From Pseudomonadota bacterium (GTDB taxonomy: Bacteria > BMS3Abin14): a stretch of 10,433 nt of DNA. How positions within the stretch are numbered: position 1 is the first letter of the stretch; each line of letters opens with the position of its first letter. A program made the translations under genes and the position numbers. Positions 1 to 5,546 of the stretch are shown piece after piece. The notes beneath the pieces are model-generated. The model worked only from the letters and a program-made list of their open reading frames with translations. It was not told the origin of the DNA and searched no databases. The stretch lies in the NCBI GenBank assembly GCA_016937135.1, contig JAFGWO010000041.1, positions 1 through 10,433 of the forward strand, given 5' to 3'.

Positions 1-1262
1 GCGAGGATGGCGGACCCCTTCCCGGGGAGATCGACGAAGTTCTGGGCACTCTTGAAAAAGAGATGATGAGGGCCATGGTCCTCGAGGAGAATCGCCGCAT
101 CGATGGAAGGGGACCCGGGGATATCCGTCCCATTTCCTGCGAGGTGGGGGTCCTTCCCAGGGCCCATGGAAGCGCCCTTTTTACAAGGGGTGAGACCCAG
201 GTCCTTGCAGTGACGACCCTCGGCACCACCGAGGACGAACAGATAATCGACGCCCTTGAAGCCGATTACCGCCGCAAGTTCATGCTTCACTACAATTTTC
301 CTCCCTTTGCCACCGGTGAGGTCAAGTTTCTCCGCGGTCCGGGGAGGCGGGAAATCGGGCATGGCAATCTGGCCCAACGGAGTCTTTCGCAGGTCCTGCC
401 CGCAAAGGATGTTTTCCCATACACCATAAGGGTCGTCGCCGAGGTCCTTGAGTCCAACGGGTCATCGTCCATGGCCTCGGTTTGCGGAGGCAGCCTTTCC
501 ATGATGGATGCCGCGGTGCCGGTTTCCAAGGCCGTTGCCGGGATCGCCATGGGGCTCATTTACACCCCCGAGAAATCCGTCGTTCTCTCCGACATCCTCG
601 GTGCGGAGGATCATCTGGGCGACATGGATTTCAAGGTGTCCGGAACCCGCGAAGGGATCACCGCCTTTCAGATGGACCTGAAGATCACCGGCGTCGCCAG
701 GGAACTGATGCATACGGCGCTCCAGCAGGCCAAAGCCGGCCGGCTCCATATCCTCGATATCATGGATTCAACTCTGGATCGTTCCCGGGAGGAACTTTCC
801 CCTTATGCGCCCAGGCTTTTGACCATAAAGGTAAAACCGGACAAGATCCGGGAGGTCATAGGCCCCGGGGGACGTGTGATCCGTTCCATCATCGAGGAGA
901 CGGGGGTCAAGATGGACGTGGCGGATGATGGGACCGTCACCATCGCCTCATCAGATCAGGCCGCTTCCCAGCGCGCTTTGGATATGATCAAGGCCATCGT
1001 CGAGGAGCCGGAGATCGGAAAGATCTACCGCGGGACGGTAAAGAAGATCATGGATTTCGGCGCCTTCGTTGAAGTCGTCTCAGGGACCGACGGCCTCGTC
1101 CACATTTCCCAGCTGGCCGACCACAGGGTCGCCAAGGTGGAGGATGTCGTCAAGGAAGGGGACGTGGTCAATGTCAAGGTCCTCGACATCGACAGGGACG
1201 GCAAGATCAGGCTGAGCATCAAGGAGGCCGAAAAAGAGCTCGGACAAAAGGGCGGTTCCTGA
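1..1262 (+). CDS. pnp: Polynucleotide phosphorylase, 3' part (5' end outside window)
   Basis: This enzyme degrades RNA 3' to 5' using phosphate, releasing nucleoside diphosphates, and in many bacteria works with RNase E in mRNA decay. The open frame enters from the window edge (first whole codon at 3) and gives 419 residues of a family usually near 700, so about 280 N-terminal residues are missing. What is visible: the end of the linker helices, the second RNase PH domain with [15 protein letters not shown] and the phosphate-binding [13 protein letters not shown], then the acidic catalytic segment [17 protein letters not shown]. These are followed by a KH domain with IGPGG (GXXG loop) and a C-terminal S1 domain ([23 protein letters not shown]). 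The tail after S1 is short ([12 protein letters not shown]) with no long acidic extension. The ATG at 63 is internal to the domain linker and is not the true start. The next gene begins 23 bp after the stop. Identification is close to certain. Confidence 0.98.
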   Translation, partial: EDGGPLPGEIDEVLGTLEKEMMRAMVLEENRRIDGRGPGDIRPISCEVGVLPRAHGSALFTRGETQVLAVTTLGTTEDEQIIDALEADYRRKFMLHYNFPPFATGEVKFLRGPGRREIGHGNLAQRSLSQVLPAKDVFPYTIRVVAEVLESNGSSSMASVCGGSLSMMDAAVPVSKAVAGIAMGLIYTPEKSVVLSDILGAEDHLGDMDFKVSGTREGITAFQMDLKITGVARELMHTALQQAKAGRLHILDIMDSTLDRSREELSPYAPRLLTIKVKPDKIREVIGPGGRVIRSIIEETGVKMDVADDGTVTIASSDQAASQRALDMIKAIVEEPEIGKIYRGTVKKIMDFGAFVEVVSGTDGLVHISQLADHRVAKVEDVVKEGDVVNVKVLDIDRDGKIRLSIKEAEKELGQKGGS

Positions 1263-1285
1263 TCCCCGCCGCCACCCCCGGCTTG

Positions 1286-2557
1286 ATGAAGCGAAGACAC
1301 GGAGCATCCATCACAGAGGCAAACCTCCCCGGCGGCTTAAGGGTCATCATGGAGCCGTTGAGGGAGTTTTCCTCCGTCAGCCTGGGAATCTGGGCCCTTG
1401 TCGGTTCACGGGACGAAACGGCCGCGCAGTCGGGCATCACCCACCTTATTGAACACCTCGCTTTTAAAGGGACCCCCCGAAGAGACGCCCGCAAGATCGC
1501 CCTCGAAATAGATTCGATGGGGGGATCCCTAAACGCCTTCACCGGAAAAGAATTTACATCCTTCTACGCCAGGGTTCTTGGAGAGAGCCTCCCCCTGGCC
1601 GTGGATCTCCTTTCGGACATCACCCTGAACTCGGGTTTCGGCGGGGATGACATCGAAAGGGAGCGCGAGGTCATCCTCCAGGAGATCTGCATGGTGGATG
1701 ACACCCCTGATGACGTCATCCACGATCTGCACTGCCAGGAATACTGGCCTGACCACAGCCTCGGGATGCCCGTCCTGGGGACCCAGGAGTCCCTTCGGGG
1801 TCTTTCCAGGGAGGAGGTGGTCTCGTTCCACGGGGCCCATTTCCGCGCCGACAGGATGCTGGTCACCGCGGCAGGGAACCTTGATCCGGAAGAGCTCATC
1901 CGGATGCTTTCCGAAGCATTTTCAGGTCTGGAGCGAAGCCGCGTGCCCCTCTCACGGACCCTGCCTAAAGATGTGCCGGGACTCTGCGTCCAGCAAAGGC
2001 CCGTGGAACAGGTCCATTTCTGCATCGGGTATCCCGGCTTGAAGTATGCGGATGAACAGCGATACGTCATGTCCCTTCTCAACACGGTCCTCGGAGGCGG
2101 GGTGAGTTCGCGGCTCTTTCAGAAGATCCGGGAAGAACGCGGGCTGGCCTACTCGGTTTTCTCCTATCAATCGGCCCACGAGGATACGGGCATGCACACC
2201 ATCTACTGCGGCACGTCCAGGGAGGGGTTTGGGGAGGCGATGCGGCTGATCGGCGAGGAAACGGAAGACCTCATGACCCGGCTGATCCCGGAGGATGAGC
2301 TTGACACTGCCCGGCTTCAGCTGAAAGGGAACCTCCTTCTGGGGCTGGAGAGCACCGGAAACCGGATGAACCAGCTTGCGAGGAACGCCATCTTCTTCGG
2401 TCGCCAGATCAGCACGAAGGAGATCGAGGAGGGTATCGACAACGTTACGGCCCAGCAGATCCGCGATCTTTCCCTCCAAACCTTCCAGAAAGACCGGACG
2501 TCCCTGACCGTCATCGGCCCCATCAGCGAGGACGAGGTCCGTGAGATCCGCGGATGA
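1286..2557 (+). CDS. M16 family zinc peptidase (pitrilysin/processing-peptidase-like)
   Basis: A 423-residue zinc metallopeptidase of the bacterial single-chain M16 type often found next to pnp (YmxG/PqqL-like). The inverted zinc motif HLIEH is at residues 53-57 (ligands H53 and H57, catalytic E56). The third ligand is most likely E133 in LQEICMVDD, 76 residues after H57, the expected spacing. The C-terminal half has the family motif [22 protein letters not shown], which completes the substrate pocket, so the enzyme should be active. No signal peptide or membrane segment is seen, so it is probably cytoplasmic. I chose the ATG at 1286; the TTG directly before it (1283) is in frame and also possible. 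Neither has a clear Shine-Dalgarno, so translation may depend on coupling to pnp 23 bp upstream. The physiological substrate cannot be told from sequence. Confidence 0.93.
   Translation: MKRRHGASITEANLPGGLRVIMEPLREFSSVSLGIWALVGSRDETAAQSGITHLIEHLAFKGTPRRDARKIALEIDSMGGSLNAFTGKEFTSFYARVLGESLPLAVDLLSDITLNSGFGGDDIEREREVILQEICMVDDTPDDVIHDLHCQEYWPDHSLGMPVLGTQESLRGLSREEVVSFHGAHFRADRMLVTAAGNLDPEELIRMLSEAFSGLERSRVPLSRTLPKDVPGLCVQQRPVEQVHFCIGYPGLKYADEQRYVMSLLNTVLGGGVSSRLFQKIREERGLAYSVFSYQSAHEDTGMHTIYCGTSREGFGEAMRLIGEETEDLMTRLIPEDELDTARLQLKGNLLLGLESTGNRMNQLARNAIFFGRQISTKEIEEGIDNVTAQQIRDLSLQTFQKDRTSLTVIGPISEDEVREIRG
2528..2543 (+). promoter_or_regulatory. Ribosome binding site and GTG start of dut
   Basis: GAGGA at 2528-2532, followed 8 nt later by GTG (2541-2543), lies inside the last codons of the M16 gene. 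This decides the overlapping start over the GTG at 2562, which has only a weak GGA upstream. Confidence 0.5.
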
Positions 2558-3002
2558 TCCTGTGGTCGTTCTCCTCAAGGTCCTTTCCCATGGCCGCGGG
2601 ATAGGGCTTCCCGCCTACGCCACCTTACAGTCGGCGGGTACGGATCTTGCCGCCGCCGTAGCGGGACCGGTCGTCATCGATCCGGGGCATACTGCCTTGA
2701 TTCCCACCGGCCTCCAGATCGCTGTGCCCCCTGGATTCGAAGCCCAGATAAGACCCCGAAGCGGCCTTGCCCTCAACAATTCACTCCTCATGCCCAACTC
2801 CCCGGGCACCGTTGATGCCGATTACAGGGGGGAGATCCAGATCATCCTTCTCAATCTGGGTTCGAAGCCCTTCACGGTCAACCGCGGGATGAGGATCGCC
2901 CAGATGATCATCGCCCCCGCCGTTCGGGCGGACTTAAAAGTCGTAAAAGAGCTGCCCCCTACCGCGAGAGGCGAGGGGGGATTCGGACACACCGGGGAAT
3001 GA
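2541..3002 (+). CDS. dut: Deoxyuridine 5'-triphosphate nucleotidohydrolase (dUTPase)
   Basis: Hydrolyses dUTP to dUMP and pyrophosphate, keeping uracil out of DNA and supplying dUMP for dTMP synthesis; the family is normally a homotrimer. All five trimeric dUTPase motifs are present in 153 residues: SAGTDLAA (31-38), PRSGLA (72-77), [11 protein letters not shown] (89-99) with the catalytic Asp at about 92, RIAQMI (118-123), and the glycine-rich tail GEGGFGHTG (144-152) that closes over the nucleotide. The GTG start at 2541 lies 17 bp inside the end of the M16 gene and is preceded by GAGGA at 2528-2532 with 8-nt spacing. An in-frame GTG at 2562 is a weaker alternative that would avoid the overlap. 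The overlap points to translational coupling in a pnp-M16-dut transcript. Confidence 0.97.
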   Translation: MRSADDPVVVLLKVLSHGRGIGLPAYATLQSAGTDLAAAVAGPVVIDPGHTALIPTGLQIAVPPGFEAQIRPRSGLALNNSLLMPNSPGTVDADYRGEIQIILLNLGSKPFTVNRGMRIAQMIIAPAVRADLKVVKELPPTARGEGGFGHTGE

Positions 3003-3178
3003 GAAACAAAGGAAACGGAAAAAGGGCAGGAGATGCAAGACAGGTTAAAAGGCCTGGTTGCCGGGGGCTCGGACACTTTTCCTTTCTCCTTTTTCCTTTA
3101 ACCTAGTATCCTGTCTGCTGGCCATTGTCCGGAATTCCTGGAACCAGCAACCTCGAACCTTAACCGGGCCCTTTTTTG
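3003..3178. repeat. dut to MBL spacer with imperfect inverted repeats
   Basis: A 176-bp noncoding spacer. GGTTAAAAGG (3043-3052) is repeated inverted as CCTTTAACC (3095-3103), and the flanking GACAGG (3039-3044) as CCTGTC (3110-3115). A purine-rich tract at 3008-3025 is roughly complementary to the pyrimidine-rich tract at 3081-3098. A shorter pair, TGCTGG (3116-3121) and CCAGCA (3144-3149), follows. The arms are far apart and imperfect, so this may be a decayed repeat or a weak mRNA structure. The T run at 3172-3177 has no proper GC stem before it, so I do not call a terminator. I see no convincing promoter or riboswitch here. Confidence 0.4.
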
Positions 3179-3967
3179 ATGCTTTGTCCAAATTCCGTCA
3201 ACATCTGTTCCCTGGCAAGCGGGAGCAAGGGCAACTCCCTTCTGGTGGAAGGTCCGGAGGGAGCTCTCCTGGTTGACGCGGGGCTGAGCGCCCGCGAGCT
3301 TATGCGCAGGGTCTGCCTTGTCGGGATGGATCCTGCCCGGATCCGCGGAATCCTGGTGACCCATGAACATGAGGATCACATCCGGGGAGTAAGGGTCCTT
3401 TCCCGACGCCTTGACCTGCCGGTCTTCACGACCTCCGGGACATGCGCCGCCGCCGGGCTTTCTCGGGAGTGTCCGGTGAATGCGGTGACCCCTGGAGTGG
3501 ACTTTCACCTCGCCGGTTTTTCCATCTCCCCTTTCTCTATTCCCCATGACGCTGCAGATCCCGTGGGGTTCGTCCTTTCCATGGGAAGCCGCAAGATCGG
3601 GATTGCCACCGACCTGGGTTACGCCACCTCCCTGGTAAGGAAGAGGCTCGAAGGGTGTGACTTCCTCCTTATCGAATCCAACCATGATGAGAAGATGCTC
3701 CTGGAAGGTCCTTATCCCTGGTTTTTGAAGCAGCGGATCAGGAGCCGGACGGGTCATCTTTCCAATGGGGCTTCATCAGGGCTTTTGGAAACCCTCTCCC
3801 ATCCCGGGCTTCGGTGGGTGGTCCTGGGTCATCTCAGTGAGACGAACAACACCCCCGACCTGGCGCTGGGGACGGCTTTGGGTGTCCTCGGGGGAGAGGG
3901 AAGGGGAGCCAAGGTCCATGTGGCCGGAATGCCCCTTCCCACCCCGGTGTTCAGGCTCGATATTTGA
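3179..3967 (+). CDS. Metallo-beta-lactamase-fold hydrolase, WalJ/YycJ type
   Basis: A 262-residue MBL-fold protein of the WalJ/YycJ group; characterised relatives are metal-dependent nucleases, but the exact substrate here is unknown. The N terminus NICSLASGSKGNS is the signature of this group. Metal ligands are visible in order: THEHEDH (H62, H64, D66, H67), D145 in IATDLGY, H169 in ESNHDEKML, H193 in GHLSN, and H218 in GHLSETNN. The YycJ-specific blocks GPYPWFLKQRI and HLSETNNTPDLAL are also intact, and no signal peptide is seen. I chose the ATG at 3179; an in-frame TTG directly precedes it at 3176. No good Shine-Dalgarno is present, only GGGCCC and a T run. It stands 176 bp after dut and 275 bp before purB, so it may be a separate unit or the end of the upstream one. 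Confidence 0.93.
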   Translation: MLCPNSVNICSLASGSKGNSLLVEGPEGALLVDAGLSARELMRRVCLVGMDPARIRGILVTHEHEDHIRGVRVLSRRLDLPVFTTSGTCAAAGLSRECPVNAVTPGVDFHLAGFSISPFSIPHDAADPVGFVLSMGSRKIGIATDLGYATSLVRKRLEGCDFLLIESNHDEKMLLEGPYPWFLKQRIRSRTGHLSNGASSGLLETLSHPGLRWVVLGHLSETNNTPDLALGTALGVLGGEGRGAKVHVAGMPLPTPVFRLDI

Positions 3968-3977
3968 CAGGGCCGGA

Positions 3978-3998
3978 AAAAGTCCAGGCGGGACTTTT
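3978..3998 (+). terminator. Hairpin after MBL gene, possible weak terminator
   Basis: AAAAGTCC (3978-3985) pairs perfectly with GGACTTTT (3991-3998) around the loop AGGCG, 10 nt after the MBL stop. The A run on one side and T run on the other would suit weak bidirectional termination. The stem has only four GC pairs and the T run is part of the stem, so termination is uncertain. It may instead be the first hairpin of a dispersed repeat. Confidence 0.35.
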
Positions 3999-4006
3999 CG
4001 CTTCCC

Positions 4007-4036
4007 GGAAAGGGAAAAGCGTCGTTTTCCCTTTCC
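4007..4036. repeat. Perfect 12-bp inverted repeat with 6-nt loop
   Basis: GGAAAGGGAAAA (4007-4018) is exactly complementary to TTTTCCCTTTCC (4025-4036) around the loop GCGTCG. One arm is pure purine and the other pure pyrimidine. An alternative, weaker fold pairs CGCTT (3999-4003) with AAGCG (4017-4021). The T run lies at the loop side of the 3' arm, so it does not look like an intrinsic terminator. Confidence 0.75.
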
Positions 4037-4040
4037 TCAC

Positions 4041-4121
4041 GGATCAAGGACTTACGATGACGGTCCTCGATCCGGGCGCCCCGACCGGGGCGCGTTGATG
4101 ACTTCTTGCGAAGCCATCAAC
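4041..4121. other. Three adjacent hairpins before purB
   Basis: Three stem-loops tile this stretch. GGATCAAGGAC (4041-4051) pairs with GTCCTCGATCC (4063-4073), with one mismatch and an 11-nt loop. GCGCCCC (4076-4082) pairs perfectly with GGGGCGC (4087-4093) around GACC. GTTGATG plus CTTC (4094-4105) pairs with GAAG plus CATCAAC (4110-4121), with one A/C mismatch and loop TTGC. With the two hairpins upstream, nearly all of 3978-4121 can be base-paired. It may be a structured RNA, an intergenic repeat family member, or a transcription barrier; I cannot name a known RNA family. Confidence 0.6.
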
Positions 4122-4165
4122 TTTGACAGGGTTCAGGTGGGCCTTTTTGGATTTGCAGTTTGAAG

Positions 4166-4194
4166 TTCACAAGGTAAACTCCAGGAAGTATATT
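4166..4194 (+). promoter_or_regulatory. Candidate sigma70 promoter of the purine operon
   Basis: TTCACA (4166-4171, 5 of 6 to TTGACA) is followed after exactly 17 nt by TATATT (4189-4194, 5 of 6 to TATAAT). The predicted transcription start near 4201 leaves a leader of about 41 nt before the purB GTG. The surrounding 4140-4240 stretch is more AT-rich than the genes. An alternative, TTGACA at 4123-4128 with TTGGAT 18 nt later, has a perfect -35 but a poor -10. No recognisable operator or purine riboswitch is seen. Confidence 0.55.
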
Positions 4195-4231
4195 CAAAAG
4201 GATTCTGATTCGGGCCGTTTTTCTCCAGAGA

Positions 4232-4245
4232 AAGGATTTTTCGTG
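4232..4245 (+). promoter_or_regulatory. Ribosome binding site and GTG start of purB
   Basis: AAGGA (4232-4236) lies 6 nt before GTG (4243-4245). Translation from here gives a start VIPRYSRPEM, the usual PurB beginning. This outweighs the in-frame TTG at 4123, which would add 40 unconserved residues. Confidence 0.75.
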
Positions 4246-5544
4246 ATTCCGCGTTATTCCCGCCCCGAAATGGCTGCAATCTGGGAACCCGAGAACCGCT
4301 GCCGGATCTGGCTGGATGTGGAGCTTGCGGCCTGCGAAGGATGGAACCGGCTGGGGCGGATTCCCGACGAGGCCCTCGCTGTGATCCGTGAAAGGGCCGG
4401 CTTCGACCTTGCCAGGATCGATGAGATCGAAGAGGAGGTCCGGCACGATGTGATCGCCTTTCTAACTTCGGTATCGGAGAAGGTGGGCCCGGATTCCAGA
4501 TATATTCATTTGGGCATGACGAGCAGCGATGTCCTCGACACAGCCCTCGCGGTCCAGTTGACCCAGGCGGCGGATCTTATCCTCGATGGGGTGGACAGGG
4601 CGCGGGCGGCGGTAAAGGAAAAGGCCCTTCGGCACAAAGACACCGTGATGATGGGACGTTCCCACGGAATGCACGCCGAGCCCGTTACCTTCGGTCTGAA
4701 AATGGCTCTCTGGTTTGAGGAGCTGGGCAGGGCCAGGGAGAGGATCCTGCGGGGAAGGAAAGCCGTGGCCGTGGGAAAGCTCTCCGGCCCGGTGGGCACC
4801 TATTCCAACATCCCCCCCGAACTCGAGGAATTCGTCTGCGCAAAGCTGGGACTGGCCCCCGAAAAGGCCTCTACCCAGATCATCCAGAGGGACCGGCACG
4901 CCGAATTCATGTCGGCCCTGGCCCTTGCCGCTGCCTCTCTCGAGAAATTTACCGTGGAGATCAGGCACCTCCAGAGAACCGAGGTTGCCGAGATCCGGGA
5001 ACCTTTCCGCGAAAGGCAGAAGGGATCATCGGCCATGCCCCATAAAAGGAACCCGATCCTGTCGGAAAATCTGGCGGGGCTTGCCCGGCTGATGAGGGGG
5101 TATTGCCTGACGGCCCTGGAGAATATCCCCCTCTGGCACGAGAGGGATATCAGCCACTCCTCGGCCGAGAGGGTGATCCTTCCCGATGCCACCATTGTCC
5201 TGGATTTCATGCTTCACCGGTTCACCGAAATCATGGAGGGACTGGAGGTCGATGCCGACCGGATGAGGGCCAACATGGATCTTTCCGGAGGGACCACTTT
5301 TTCCCAGACCCTTCTCCTGGCCCTTGCGGGGGCGGGGATGACGCGGGAGGAGGCATACCGGATCGTCCAGGAAAACGCCCACAGGGCCATCGACTTGGGA
5401 CGGCCTTTTTCTGAAATCGTCCGTGAGGACCCCGCCGTCACAGGGCGCATCAGCCCGGCCCAACTGGTCAGGGTTTTCGATCCTTCCGCCCTTCTTTCCA
5501 ACGTCGGCGTGATTTTCCAGCGTGTTTTCGGGGAGGGGAACTGA
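4243..5544 (+). CDS. purB: Adenylosuccinate lyase
   Basis: Catalyses two beta-eliminations of fumarate: SAICAR to AICAR in IMP synthesis, and adenylosuccinate to AMP. The protein is 433 residues, the usual length of the Bacillus-like bacterial form, and its active-site residues fall at the same numbers as in the B. subtilis enzyme: H68 in RHDVIAF, H89 in HLGMTSSDV, H141 in GRSHGMHAEP, and the signature loop GSSAMPHKRNP (261-271) with S262/S263, K268 and N270. This family forms tetramers with active sites shared between subunits. The GTG start is supported by a Shine-Dalgarno and by the conserved N terminus. It is the first gene of the purine block, behind a candidate promoter, and its stop is only 2 bp before the purL start. 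Confidence 0.98.
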   Translation: MIPRYSRPEMAAIWEPENRCRIWLDVELAACEGWNRLGRIPDEALAVIRERAGFDLARIDEIEEEVRHDVIAFLTSVSEKVGPDSRYIHLGMTSSDVLDTALAVQLTQAADLILDGVDRARAAVKEKALRHKDTVMMGRSHGMHAEPVTFGLKMALWFEELGRARERILRGRKAVAVGKLSGPVGTYSNIPPELEEFVCAKLGLAPEKASTQIIQRDRHAEFMSALALAAASLEKFTVEIRHLQRTEVAEIREPFRERQKGSSAMPHKRNPILSENLAGLARLMRGYCLTALENIPLWHERDISHSSAERVILPDATIVLDFMLHRFTEIMEGLEVDADRMRANMDLSGGTTFSQTLLLALAGAGMTREEAYRIVQENAHRAIDLGRPFSEIVREDPAVTGRISPAQLVRVFDPSALLSNVGVIFQRVFGEGN

Positions 5545-5546
5545 TA

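Larger units (their letters stand above)
3963..4131. repeat. Direct repeat TTTGACAGGG flanking the hairpin cluster
   Basis: The 10-mer TTTGACAGGG occurs at 3963-3972, overlapping the MBL stop codon, and again at 4122-4131. The two copies bracket 149 bp filled with hairpins. This could be a target-site duplication around a small non-autonomous element. No terminal inverted repeats are seen at the inner ends, and a chance 10-bp repeat over this distance is not very improbable. Both copies contain TTGACA, a consensus -35 hexamer, but neither has a good -10 at normal spacing. Confidence 0.4.

Noticed and set aside
63..1262. ATG at 63 as the start of a complete short PNPase
   Set aside because: The frame is open to the window edge and the upstream codons ([12 protein letters not shown]) fit the PNPase helical linker, so the gene is simply cut by the window.
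3165..3178. GGGCCC followed by six T's as an intrinsic terminator
   Set aside because: GGGCCC is self-complementary but cannot form a stem with a loop, no other GC stem directly precedes the T run, and it abuts the MBL start codon.
3058..3276. 72-codon + strand frame in the dut-MBL spacer
   Set aside because: It overlaps the certain start of the MBL gene in another frame and has no recognisable features.
3964..3990. TTGACA at the MBL stop codon as a promoter
   Set aside because: The -35 match is perfect, but at 16-18 nt downstream the sequence is GC-rich (GGCGGG) with no -10-like hexamer.
4123..4242. N-terminal extension of PurB from TTG 4123
   Set aside because: It would add 40 residues with no PurB similarity and read across the candidate promoter. 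The GTG at 4243 has AAGGA 6 nt upstream, the conserved IPRYSRPEM start, and gives active-site numbering matching B. subtilis PurB.
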